DNA of 64,000 nucleotides from Aselliscus stoliczkanus (lineage: Eukaryota > Chordata > Mammalia > Chiroptera > Hipposideridae). This document shows, piece by piece, positions 23,516 to 33,174 of the stretch. How positions within the stretch are numbered: the first letter of the stretch is position 1; each line of letters starts with the position of its first letter. The stretch lies in assembly GCA_033961575.1 (NCBI GenBank), contig CM066736.1:80376852-80440851 (forward strand), written 5' to 3'. The translations under genes and the position numbers were made by a program. The notes under the pieces are model-generated. The model was not told the DNA's origin and made no database searches. It saw only the letters and a list, made by a program, of their open reading frames with translations.

Positions 23516-23586
<71 letters not shown>
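23514..23586. repeat. (TA)n-(CA)n compound microsatellite
   Basis: About 8 TA units are followed by about 27 uninterrupted CA units to 23584. It produces spurious Val-Cys repeats on the minus strand. Confidence 0.98.
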
Positions 23587-23587
<1 letters not shown>

Positions 23588-23814
23588 CTCTGTGTATCCT
23601 TGACTGTAGTACCTGTTTGGGTTAATTTTGGCCTCACTCCCTGGTCTAAAGTACTCACTATACTTTCTAGACCTTTCCACCACTTCACTGCTATGGGCAA
23701 TGTAATATATTTGAAATATGGAGGACAAGCATTTTACCCTTTTCTCTGCCCTTTCTGTTATTAATAATCACTGTGACTTTTCAAAGTCTCACCCGTCTCC
23801 CTCCACCCGCCTCT

Positions 23815-24180
23815 CCCTGGAAGTGTCCTGTCTCCTGTCTAATTAATGACCATAGTTTACAGACAGTGCAGCTGTCTACACATATGGTTCATTACCCTTA
23901 AGACAGAAAACGATGTAAGAGTTGAATGTTTCTTTCTCAGGGTTCTTTGGGCAACTATGAAAGATGAAATCATTAATGTGACTTTTAACTAAACCAGGGG
24001 CTCGTGGCATTGCATCATCTTTTTGTACTTCTAGTGCATACACTAGCGGCACTGTAGCTTTTAAATCAGCATTTATTAGCTTATGTTTATAGCCAAATTT
24101 GCTTGGCGCCAGAGAGAACTAAAAAATAATAATAAAACATATTGTATCAGAGTTTTCTAAATGTCTCACATTTAGGGTGA
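23815..24180. other. Single-copy block (candidate regulatory)
   Basis: Repeat-free by eye. Contains 'ctaattaatgacc' near 23839, 'gcatttattagc' near 24069 and 'gcttggcgccag' (palindromic core GGCGCC) near 24101. Only composition supports regulatory potential. Confidence 0.2.
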
Positions 24181-25109
24181 ACTACCAGCCATAAAATGAA
24201 TTAATTAAAGAAAGAGGACTCAGTATTTTTCTAGAAAGACAGCAGGCTATCATTAGGACAGCCGACATGCTTTAAAGAAGAGTGGCATTTATAAATCTGA
24301 AGAGGGGGAGTTCTTGAGTGCTTCATAGAGTTGCCTTTATTCTTTCATGTGTCACATATTTATTTGTACTGTTTTCTGAGACTGTTCTAAGTGCTGGGTA
24401 CTAATGAACAAGAACTGCTCCTTGCCCTCTAAGGAATCAAGGGATTGCTTTATTCTTTTGGTGCTAATATAATAAGACTGTTTAGCCAGCCTTTCTGTCC
24501 AACTTCCATCACCTCAAAGGAATCCTTGGTAATTGTGGCTATTGTTTTTAGTTCCTGCTTTTTTTTTAGTTGGGCCTTAACTATTGACATGTAACTAACT
24601 CCTCCTGGTTAATGTCACAACTGGGTCCTGTGCTAACGCTGCTAGAGCCGGTGGCACAGTTACCCTCATACCGACATGCTAGTGAGGAGGGAACTAATTA
24701 TGGCTTGTGTGCCTGGGGTGGGCCTGAAAAATGGGTGCTGACTAAAGGCCATATTGTTTTCCACTGTCTTGATGCTTTTGTCTCAGTTCTTTGCCCCCTA
24801 CTCTTTGTTGTTGTTTTTAACCAAATATCTACTCTAAACTTTCCAACTTGACCAGCACTTAAAGAGCTCTAGTTCATGACCCAGGACACTCTCTGGTGAG
24901 ATCTCCTTTTCCTTTTCATCTCTTTCACTTGTTATTTTTTTCTCTGCTCATTATTTAAATCAGGGGTTTACAGTCTGGCCTCTATAGTCCTTAAAGGGTC
25001 CTTGGCGAGACATCATGAAATGGCTCCCTGGAATTGCATCAATAGATTGTTTCATGTGTGCCTGTGTTTCTTTCAGATTCTCAAAGTGACCCCAAAATAT
25101 ACTCTAATA
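24181..25109. other. No gene; unassigned, with an ancient repeat relic
   Basis: 24340-24450 ('ctgttctaagtgctgggtac...ctccttgccctctaagga') is a MIR/L2-class relic. A 79-codon frame at 24612 has no domain. Confidence 0.4.
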
Positions 25110-25858
25110 ACAAATTTGAACCTCACCTCTATAGTTTTTACTCCATACTTTTGTCTTTCTCTGAGCAGTTGCCATCATGGTATCAGCATTCATTACCATG
25201 TAAGCACCAATGACTCTCAAATTGTATTTTCAGATGAGCATTCTGTCCTACTTCATCTACCTACAGGACATCTTTCTAGGAGTCTCACAGCCTACTCATG
25301 TCTTAGCCTGACCTACTGTCCTATCCTTTTCTTCTCAGAACTCTTTTGCTTCTTGCTTCCTCTGATTTTTTTTAGATGGGACTATCCTTAGCCAAGGCAG
25401 GTAGGACAGAAATCTTAAGCACCCCTCTTTCCCTCACCACTGCCTTTATACCAATATGTGGATACCATCTATTGTACTAATTTGTTTATATACCACCTAA
25501 AACTCCTGTCCCTATGTCCTCTACTATTGCTCCTGCAGTATTTAAAATAGTTAAAACTCTTAGCTCTGTCTGTGTCTATTTTTGATACCTTCCAAAGTAT
25601 CTTTCACATTCATACAAAAATGACCATCCTCAGAAGCATATATAATCATGCCATCATTTCTTTATTTAAAATGCTTTGACTCATCTCTTGCCTACAGGAT
25701 GGATGGCGTGAAAATCCCGTTAGTGTGGTCCACAGTGCATTCTATGACCTGGTTCCTTCTTGCCTCCCCAGGCTTATCTCTTGGTTACTTCCATGTATAT
25801 TGGTGTCTCCCATGCTTTAATGCTTTCCACACTCATGCAGCAAAGTGCTGCAATTGAC
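25110..25858 (+). repeat. L2 LINE fragment
   Basis: 'ctacctacaggacatctttc', 'aaatgctttgactcatctc', 'attctatgacctggttcc' and 'ccaggcttatctcttgg' follow L2 order. The 129-codon frame at 25002-25391 is an accident of this pyrimidine-rich repeat. Confidence 0.55.
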
Positions 25859-25859
25859 A

Positions 25860-26222
25860 TGGAACTCACTTTATGCCTTGAGTTAGTGTCCAGCCCCTTG
25901 ACATGTCTTGACTAAAGAGATATTAGCATGTGTGATGCAAGCAGTATCTTGAAAACTAAGTGGATAACTGACCTCATTTGCTCTTGCATTTCTGCCCTCC
26001 CCATGAGAAGGACATGTCTAGCCCTGGGTCCTGGGCAAAGATTATAAACAAATGAGACACAACTGTTCCAGCTGAACTGCTCCAGTCAAGCATTGATTAG
26101 AGCAGAGTTCTCTGCAAATGTGTGGGCAAGCCCAGATGACATAACCAGAGTCCTGCAGCTTATCATTGCGTGCCTCTAAGTTTTGGGGTAATTTGTTACA
26201 CAGCAAAAGCAAACTGATCTAT
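25860..26222 (+). repeat. LTR-like fragment, MaLR type (tentative)
   Basis: Ends 'ctctaagttttggggtaatttgttacacagcaaa', the classic 3' wording of several mammalian LTR and MER repeats. The 5' part is weak. Confidence 0.45.
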
Positions 26223-26284
26223 CTTCCATAAAACTTTCTGTACACTGGCCGTATTCAACTGCCCAGTGCTATCCAAAGCCATAA

Positions 26285-26525
26285 ACCTCTACTCTTATGA
26301 TTCTTTACTTACATTCCCTTCAGATTGTCTGCCTCGTGAATTCTTACTTATTCTCTGCGATCCAAAACAAGCATTTTTTCCTCAATGAAGTTTTCTGTGA
26401 ATCCACCTTGAAAGTTGTCTTTTTTCTCCTATGGGCCATGTGACACTTTCCATATATTAACCTGCATTTGCAGCTTATGGCATGTCTTATAGGTCTGAGT
26501 ACCCAGAGAACAGGACTGTTTATTA
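26285..26525 (+). repeat. L2 LINE 3' region
   Basis: 'ttcctcaatgaagttttctgtgaatcc' and 'ggcatgtcttataggtctgag...gaacaggactgttta' match the L2 pattern. Confidence 0.5.
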
Positions 26526-26759
26526 GTTAACTTTAGGCAAGATCAGGGAAGCCTTGCCAGAGGAAGACATGCCTAAGGTGAGCATAAAAGGATGAAGAGA
26601 AACAGGTAGGCAGGAGTTAAGAGGAAAGCCTGGATAGCCATGGGGCTGATGTAACCAGAAATGTTTGGGAATAATAACATCTTTTTCTTGATGCTTCTAC
26701 TTCCCTGCATAATGGAGCCTGTTGTTTAGTGAAGTGAGGAGGACTATATCAAAAGCATA

Positions 26760-27331
26760 CCAGGTCTGACAATTAAATTTGAGAAGTTGTTACAATGATG
26801 TTGCTAACATTTTTTGATACAGAGGTATTACTCATTATGAATTTGTACCAACTGGACAAACAGTTAACAAGTTTACTATTTGGAAGTGCTGAAAAGGCTG
26901 TGTGAAAAGGTTAGACAAAAATGACCTGAACTTTTTGCCAACGATTCATGGCTTTTACATCACAACAATGCACCAGCTCACACAGCACTGTTTGTGAGTG
27001 AGTTTTTAGCCAGTAAACAAACAACTGTGTTGGAACACCCTCCCTACTCACCTGATCTGGCCCCCAGTGACTTCTTTCTTTACCCAAAGATAAAGGAAAT
27101 ATTGAAAGGAAGACATTTTGTTGACATTTAGGACATCAAGGGTAATATGGTGACAGCGCTGATGGTTATTCCAGAAAAAGAGTTCCAAATTGCTTTGAAG
27201 GGTGGACTAGGTACTGGCATCGGTGCATAGCTTCCCAAGGGGAGTGCTTCGAAGGTGACCATAGTGATATTTAGCAGTGAGGGTAGGTAGCACTTTCTAG
27301 GATGAGTTTGCAAACTTAATTGCCTGCCTTG
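26760..27331 (+). mobile_element. 572-bp mariner element, internally deleted
   Basis: The left end CCAGGTCTGACAATTAAATT and the reverse of the right end, CAAGGCAGGCAATTAAGTTT, are imperfect inverted repeats. TA dinucleotides at 26758-26759 and 27332-27333 flank it. It keeps the C-terminal half of a transposase (26886-27131) and lacks the N-terminal half. Canonical full-length mariners are roughly 1.3 kb. Confidence 0.88.
26886..27131 (+). pseudogene. Mariner transposase C-terminal remnant
   Basis: The frame contains VLKRL near the start, NNAPAH at about 26964-26981 and the motif YSPDLAPSDFF near 27046-27078. Mariner transposases use a D,D34D catalytic triad. The Asp normally in HDNAP reads Asn here (AAC), while the Asp of SDFF is kept. 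An in-frame TGA just before PELF looks like CpG decay of an Arg codon. It ends at TAG 27129. It is a dead transposase that once cut and pasted its element in the nucleus. Confidence 0.88.
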
Positions 27332-27735
27332 TAGTCCTGGATGTACCCTGGAACACTGTGAATTTCTTCCATTTGGGCAGCAAAACCATGTGCTGCATGG
27401 TCAGCACCTGCTTTTCTCTGGGCATTCTGTCCAGCTGTCCGAACTGTGAGAGATGGTGACATTTACAACCATTACAAGGCAGCTGTCCTGGCTGTCTGCC
27501 ACAGCAGGGCCCGAGTCCAAGAGGCTACCATCTGGCAGGACATCTGCTCTGCCGCTGGGAGGGCTTTGGATGCAGCAATATGCCCACAGAGAAGACATTG
27601 CACTCTGCCCTTTGGGGAGGAGAGGCATTGCAGTTCTACCCATGCCAGAGAAGAACAGTAAGAATAACCCAGAGGGGGTCTGTTCACTATAGCTATGACC
27701 CTTCAGAGCCTTCAGGTTTGGGGCCCTGGACAATA
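27332..27735. other. GC-richer unexplained block beside the mariner
   Basis: Clearly richer in G+C than its surroundings, with overlapping open frames on both strands (71, 79 and 71, 110 codons). None shows a recognisable domain, start context or splice-bounded exon. Could be a processed-pseudogene piece, an old repeat or a conserved element; I cannot tell. Confidence 0.3.
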
Positions 27736-27744
27736 TGTTTAGAA

Positions 27745-27900
27745 TATACCTGATAGAATGTGGCCTCTATAGTCAGACTGAATGGATTCTCATACTGGCT
27801 GTATCACTTTACTATATGACCTTGGGGTGAGTTACTTAACCTCTCTGTTATGCTAGTGCTGAGTCCATCCTCTGTAAATGTCAGCTATTTTTATTTTTAG
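27745..27900 (+). repeat. MIR SINE
   Basis: 'tggattctcatactggctgt', 'cactttactatatgaccttgg' and 'gagttacttaacctctctg' are the MIR core. Confidence 0.85.
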
Positions 27901-28059
27901 ACAGCACCTTTGAGTTTATCACATGCCCTGGAACTCTGAGCCCTCCAGAGATATCCAGTCAGTGACTGCCCTTTAATGACACTCAATCCTATTCTAGTTG
28001 ACACTCACCCTATACCCCATGTATGCTGAATACCTGCATTTCCCTGAATTTGTAACATG

Positions 28060-28235
28060 CCTCCTGACACCTCTGGAGCTTTGCATGTAATGTTCTTTCT
28101 GCTGAAAAATTCTTTGTTCTCTTTTTTTCAAGTTAACTCTTCATCATTTGAGACACCTTTAAGATGTCACCTCTTCCTGGAAGCCATCCTTGATTGCCTG
28201 CAGGCTGTGTATTGCCATGTCTTTCTGTGTACTCA
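28060..28235 (+). repeat. L2 LINE fragment
   Basis: 'gagacacctttaagatgtcacctcttcc' and 'ggaagccatccttgattgcc' are characteristic L2 wording. It abuts the GGAT array. Confidence 0.7.
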
Positions 28236-28238
28236 CAT

Positions 28239-28352
28239 CTAATATTGGATGGATGGATGGATGGATGGATGGATGGATGGATGGATGGATGAATCGATGG
28301 ATGGATGGATGGATGGATGGATGGATGGATGGGTGGATGGATAGATGGATGA
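28239..28352. repeat. (GGAT)n tetranucleotide array
   Basis: About 28 tandem GGAT units with a few substitutions (GAAT CGAT, GGGT, AGAT). It gives spurious Met-Asp-Gly-Trp repeats in translation. Confidence 0.98.
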
Positions 28353-28429
28353 GCTGTTTATACATGCCAACTCTATTATTCTTAATTAATCCTTAAGTAG
28401 TCAAATTATATGCTTTATTGTCTTCTTGA

Positions 28430-28765
28430 AAAAACATCGATTGTTCTTATTTCAAATGCAGATTATGGCCCACAAGGGAGGGAACTGAAAGCCCAGTCCT
28501 AGAGAATGAGATTGGAACAACTGCATGCCACTTTCCCATCCAAGTCTCCTCCAGTCTGTGATTCTGTACAGCCAAATCCGCCAGCTGGAAGGAGCTGGTT
28601 TGGGGAATTGGTGTTATTGGTCCAATATAGACATTTGTTTAGCCGAACCTAATCATGTTTAAAATGATTTCAGTTAAGTGGAATTGTGTGTACATGCTGC
28701 AATTGGATTTAGTAATAAAGATGGAGCTATTTGGCCCCTGGAAATTCTGTATTTTTTTTTGCTAT
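28430..28765. other. Single-copy block (candidate regulatory)
   Basis: Repeat-free. Contains 'catcgattgttctta' (SOX-like ATTGTTC core) near 28435, 'ggtccaatatag' (inverted CCAAT) near 28619 and 'aatcatgtttaaaatgatt', an imperfect palindrome near 28651. No functional proof. Confidence 0.22.
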
Positions 28766-28999
28766 AACTGAGGCCAGCAAGCCACTTAGGCAGAAAAGTT
28801 GTTGTCCACTTTATGTTTTTTCATGAACTTGCTAGGGCTTACCTTTCCAGAAACAAGTCTCTCTCCAGCCTGAGCTTGGATCTGATATTCTTACTATTTT
28901 AGCCAATCCTTGAGTTAAAGTTATGTCTCTAGAAAGTTGCTATAGAAAAATAACCTTGCCAACTGAAATAGATGGTATCTTAACCAAAACAATTAAGAT

Positions 29000-29200
29000 T
29001 ATAATAAACATTGACATATTTATTCATTTAACAAATATTTCTTTCCTATATAACATATACTAACCACTCTTCTATTGATACATGTTTGGGATAGATCAGT
29101 GAACAAAATAAATACAGATTCCAGCCTTCCAGGACTTCACAATCTGGTAATGAGATATAGAAACTAATGAATGAATATAAAATATAAGCAGAATGCAAAG
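29000..29200 (-). repeat. Ancient MIR/L2-class repeat
   Basis: 'tttattcatttaacaaatattt', 'gatagatcagtgaacaaaat' and 'cttccaggacttcacaatctgg' follow a common old repeat in reverse. Confidence 0.5.
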
Positions 29201-29261
29201 ACTATTAGAAGGCAATAAATGATATGAAAAAATAAAGCCAATAAAGATGCAAATTTTTATA

Positions 29262-29400
29262 CTTTACATAGCCCTTTCACAATACACAGTAGCATGTGCT
29301 TCTTCTACCTACCTTGAGGTAGGTGGATATATTGTTTCTATTGTATAGCTGAGAAAATTGAGGCAAAAGGCAGTATGGTATTAGGCTCTGGTTGGCCCTT
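29262..29400 (-). repeat. MIR SINE, antisense
   Basis: 'catagccctttcacaatac...ttgaggtaggtggatatat...gctgagaaaattgagg' is MIR in reverse. Confidence 0.65.
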
Positions 29401-29524
29401 CGTTTTTCCTTTTACCTGGAAGTACTTGAAACACTGTTAGCTTAGATTTGACTCAAAATCTAGGGCCAGTTCTAGAAATAGAGGTTTAAATATTAGGTCC
29501 ATGAAGTGGAATTGGTAGTCTGTG

Positions 29525-30118
29525 TGTTTTTTTTTAAGTTTTTGAGCCATCTCCATGTTTTCCATAATGGCTGCACTAATTTACAATTCCAAGAACAGTA
29601 CACAAGTGTTCCCTATTCTCTACATCCTCACCAACCTTTGTTATTTTGTTGCCTTTGGGTAATAGCCATTCTGACAGGTGTGAGGTGATATCTCATTGTG
29701 GTTTTGATTTGCATTTCCCTAGTAATTAGTGATGTTGAGCATCTTTTCATGTTGGTCATCTGTGTGTCTTATTTGGAGAAATGTCTATTCAGGTCCTTTG
29801 CCCATTTTTTAATTAGATCGTTTATTTTTTTATGTTGAGTTATATGAATTTTTAATATTTTTTGGATATTAGCCCTTTATTGGATATGTCTTTTGCAAAT
29901 ATCTTCTCCAATTCAGTGGGTTTCCTTTTCATCTTGACAGTTTTCTTGGATGTAAAGTACAGCATAGGGAATACAGTCAGTAACATCATAATAATGCATG
30001 TTGATAGATGGTTGCTAGACTTATTGTGTGATCATTTCGTAAAGTATGTAAATGTTGAATCACTATGTTGTATACCTGAAACTAATATATTGTATGTCAA
30101 TATAATTAAAAATAAATA
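29525..30118 (+). mobile_element. LINE-1 3' end with inverted 5' segment
   Basis: The 3' segment (about 29950-30118) is sense: 'catagggaatacagtcagtaa', 'cactatgttgtatacctgaaac', then an A-rich tail. The 5' segment (about 29525-29949) is antisense: 'gtgaggtgatatctcattgt', 'gatttgcatttccctagtaa', 'tttgcaaatatcttctccaa'. This head-inverted structure is what twin priming during L1 reverse transcription produces. No target duplication was found, so two separate insertions remain possible. Confidence 0.75.
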
Positions 30119-30304
30119 AATAGCTCCAAGAAAGCATTCTGGGAGTGAATATCAAATGGCCTTTGTCTTACTGGCTCAGATTTATATACTAGCTCTGACA
30201 ATCTGGTGCCTCTTACCTGTTAGATGATGCTCTAATTCCTGGTTTGTAGATTAGTTTTATTGCTTGATTCTTGGTCTTTATGTCTTCAATCTCTGCTAGA
30301 TAAT

Positions 30305-30415
30305 TTTTTTTTTTTTCCTAGAGGGCAGTGTCACTGGCCCTCATATGCGGGATCCAAACCGGGGCCACTGGCATCCCAAGCCAGCTCTTAACCACCGTGC
30401 CACTCAGCCGGCCCT
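30305..30415 (-). mobile_element. Short tRNA-derived SINE (minus)
   Basis: T-rich tail, 'gagggcagtgtcactggccc', head ending 'cactcagccggccc'. Perfect 13-bp target duplication TCTGCTAGATAAT at 30292-30304 and 30416-30428. Confidence 0.95.
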
Positions 30416-30574
30416 TCTGCTAGATAATCTTGAGAGCTGGGGTTTGCTAATGTGCTTGCTAGTCAGCAACCTGGACTCCCTGACTCTAGGGCTTAGTGTG
30501 GCTTCCTCGAATCTCCTCCTACTAGACATGACCTTGATTCCTATTGACAAACACAGTCATGACAGACACTTATG

Positions 30575-30710
30575 CCTGTTTGAATGGCTATCATCAACAA
30601 AAAAAGTATTAGCAAGTGTTAGAGAGGTTGTGGGGAAAAATGAACTATCACACACTGCTGGTGGAAATGTAAATCGATACAGCCACTATGGAAGACAGTA
30701 TGGAGATTCC
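30575..30710 (+). repeat. LINE-1 fragment, sense
   Basis: 'gaatggctatcatcaacaaa', 'gtgttagagaggttgtgggg', 'cacactgctggtggaaatgta' and 'ccactatggaagacagtatgg' are the region between ORF2 and the 3' end. The same region is present in the opposite direction at 29535-29680. Confidence 0.85.
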
Positions 30711-30734
30711 TGGATGTTCCTAGCATAAAAGGCA

Positions 30735-30786
30735 AAAATGGAAAGAAAGAAAAAGGAAGAAAGGAGGAGGGAGGGAGAGAGAGAAT
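30735..30786. repeat. GA-rich simple repeat
   Basis: Mixed GAAA, GGAA and GA units. Confidence 0.9.
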
Positions 30787-30794
30787 AAGCCAAG

Positions 30795-31270
30795 GTTAAT
30801 TTATTATTAAAGAAAGAACATTTTTAAAAATAAATTTAGTGTAGCCTATGTGTACAGTGTTTATAAAGTCTACAGCAGTGTACAATAGTGTCCTTGGCCT
30901 TCACATTCACTTATCTTCACTCAGTGACTCACCCAGAACAACTTTCAGTCCTGTAAGCTCCATTCATGGCAAGTGCCCATACAGGTGGACCATCTTTTAT
31001 CTTTTATACTGTATTTTTACAGTCACTTTTCTGTGTTTAGATATGTTTAGATACACAAATGCTTACCACTGTGTTACAAATGCCTGTAGTATTCAGGGCA
31101 GTAACATGCTGTATAGGCTTATAAGAGTCTACCATGTAGCCTAGGTGTGTAGTAGGGTATACCATCTAGGGTCATGTAAGTGCATGTTATAATGTCTGCA
31201 CAATAATGAAATTGCCTAACAATGCATTTTTTCAGAACATATCCTTGTGATTAAGTGATGTGTGAGTATA
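30795..31270 (-). mobile_element. Tigger/MER2-like DNA transposon fragment
   Basis: Matches, from memory, a primate-to-bat-wide Tigger-type repeat in reverse: 'tagtgtagcctatgtgtaca', 'tttataaagtctacagcagtg', 'caacatgctgtatagg'-like wording, 'gtagcctaggtgtgtagtag' and terminal 'gtgattaagtgatgtgtgag', the decayed inverted repeat. Only one terminus is evident. The frame of 98 codons here is not a gene. Confidence 0.7.
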
Positions 31271-31373
31271 TGGAAAGCAAGACATGTAGTTCAGTAACTT
31301 GATAAAACTTAGTTTATTTCCTTATAAAATTAAGGGCATAATAATAATAGTACAATTAAATAAATGTTAAAAA

Positions 31374-31385
31374 CACACACTTATA

Positions 31386-31429
<44 letters not shown>
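31374..31429. repeat. (CA)n microsatellite
   Basis: About 25 CA units with early interruptions ('cttatacacacatac'). Confidence 0.97.
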
Positions 31430-31430
<1 letters not shown>

Positions 31431-31866
31431 CACTTTCAAGGACAAACACCTTCATTGTATCTGGTGCTAGAATTGAAGCTCTGGTTGAAAAGATAAAAGG
31501 ATTTTGAGTTTAAAGTGGAGGCTCTTATCTTAGAATTGGCCCTCTCTTGCATGTTCTAAGCATTGTGTTTATTTTTCACATTCTCTCCTGCTGAGTGATA
31601 AGATACCAAGGGCAAAGCATGAGGTAGTTAGGGAAAAAGAACTAATAACTGTACTAATTTTAATATTAACCTTAGGACAGAGTATAACATGTATCTTTGT
31701 AGACCATCAAATGCTTAGACCAACTTACATGGAAATCATTGCTGTTTGAAGCTATATCCCCAGGAAGCTGTTAAAGAGCATAAAAAAAGCACTCATCTCA
31801 CTAGAGTGTACTATTACTTAGCCAGAGAACTAACTTGTCAAGAGGCCCAGTGTAATAAACCGTTTC
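31430..31866. other. No gene; unassigned sequence
   Basis: No repeat or domain-bearing frame recognised. Confidence 0.4.
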
Positions 31867-31961
31867 ATTCTCTCTCTCTCTCTCTGCCCCCTCTCTCCCC
31901 CCTCTCTCCCCTCCCCCTCTCTCCCTCTCTCTCCATCTCCCTCTCCCTCTTCCTCTCCCTC

Positions 31962-31999
<38 letters not shown>
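31867..31999. repeat. (CT)n polypyrimidine tract, 133 bp
   Basis: Nearly pure C/T on the plus strand, grading from CT units through CCCTCT units back to a perfect (CT)n run at 31966-31998. The strand asymmetry makes it a candidate for H-DNA. It causes Ser-Leu repeat frames. Confidence 0.98.
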
Positions 32000-32002
<3 letters not shown>

Positions 32003-32229
32003 TGTGACCTCAATTTGATCCAGGAAATATTGTCTTCTGTTTCTGTTTGATTCAGTGGGTTATATATCCTGGTCTATCTAAGAGTGATAACTTGATTTTC
32101 GAACTTGTATCTACATTTAGACTGTGATGAAAATGTACATTTAGACTGCTATGAATATATTGTTGAAATTATTAGTACTTGCTAAGATATGAATAATGAA
32201 TGGAGAATAATGAAAAGAAGTTGAAACTA

Positions 32230-32660
32230 AAATATGTGTTGCTTCTACAAAATTCAGTGTTGTCTTGTCTTGAGACAGAGAGCTCTGTCCTTCTGCTTTA
32301 CCGCTGGTCAGCAACATGGAGCTTGGTCAGGAAGTCACAACTCTTGTAAAACTTTATTAGTGTTCAAGATCATTAACAGGAAGCAGAGGGGGAAAAAGGA
32401 GTAAATATAAAGTGTCAGTTTCAGACAGTCAGAGACAAGTTCATTGAGCTGTAAATTAATTCAAATGCCACAAATATGCAGATTGTAAAATGTCCATTCT
32501 CTGCAAAGCTGTTAAACTTTAAAAGGTCTTTTCAATTAAAATGTCCAAGATGAATATTGTGTCATGTTACTATGGAAAGGGCTTGCAGAATAGTAAAAAA
32601 GCACTGGGTAAAGCAAAATGGGCATTGAAAAAAATTTTAAGTATATAAAAAGGGCAATGA
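32230..32660. other. Single-copy block (candidate regulatory)
   Basis: Repeat-free. Contains 'gtaaattaattcaaatgc' near 32451 and 'aatatgcagattg' (octamer-like) near 32475, plus several balanced AT/GC motifs. Evidence is composition only. Confidence 0.22.
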
Positions 32661-32762
32661 ATATTTGCCCACTCTGTTTCTACCTGCTCTAACTCTCATT
32701 CCTTGTCTCCTTGTTAACCATCCACATGCGTTATTAAACTTTTGGGTGTGTCCTCACTAATA

Positions 32763-33172
32763 TGGAGGTGCCAAAAAATGTATACACATGACTTACATTC
32801 ATCTTTTGTTATCGGTATATATTAAGTATTACAATTTTTTTAAAATTAAAGTCTACTGGGGTGACATTTGTTAGTTACATAGATTTCAGGTGTACAATGT
32901 ATATGTAATACATCATCTATATATCGCATTGTGTGTTCACCACCCAGAGCCAGTTCTCTTTCTGTCTCCATATATTTGATTCCCCTTTACCCTCATCTAC
33001 CACCCCAACAAAGAACAAGACAAACAAATGAAGAAACAAAAATTCATAGACACAGACAATAGTTTAGTGGTTACCAGAGGGTAAGGAGGGAGGAGGGTGG
33101 TAGTATTACAATTTTAATACAGTATTTTTTTCCTTTCTTAAAATGTGTATACATTTTTTTTGGCAGCATCTG
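32763..33172 (-). mobile_element. TA-flanked MITE, family M, copy 2, split by L1
   Basis: Left end TGGAGGTGCCAAAAAATG and reverse of right end CAGATGCTGCCAAAAAAAAT are inverted repeats, with TA at 32761-32762 and 33173-33174. Read in reverse, its interior matches 8113-8336 ('atataccgataacaaaagat'). The ~80-bp 'acaagaggtgc' centre seen in the other copies is absent. It is interrupted by an L1 at 32839-33101. Confidence 0.85.
32839..33101 (-). mobile_element. LINE-1 3' end with inverted 5' segment inside a MITE
   Basis: A perfect 14-bp target duplication AGTATTACAATTTT at 32825-32838 and 33102-33115 bounds the insertion. From the T-rich start to about 33004 the L1 3' end is antisense ('ggggtgacatttgttagttac ... 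ctcatctaccacccc'). From about 33005 to 33101 it is sense ('aacaagacaaacaaatg ... agtttagtggttaccagag'). The 5' part is thus inverted relative to the 3' part. Compare the uninverted copy at 21138-21520. Confidence 0.93.
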
Positions 33173-33174
33173 TA

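Noticed and set aside
23482..23728. Val-Cys repeat frames on the minus strand
   Set aside because: Translation of a (CA)n microsatellite.
28239..28352. Array-like repeats considered as CRISPR
   Set aside because: Four-base units without spacers in a mammalian genome; a microsatellite.
28159..28396. Repetitive frames rich in His-Pro-Ser-Ile or Met-Asp-Gly-Trp
   Set aside because: Products of the (GGAT)n array on either strand.
31746..32018. Ser/Leu-rich and Arg/Glu-rich frames
   Set aside because: Translation of the polypyrimidine tract.
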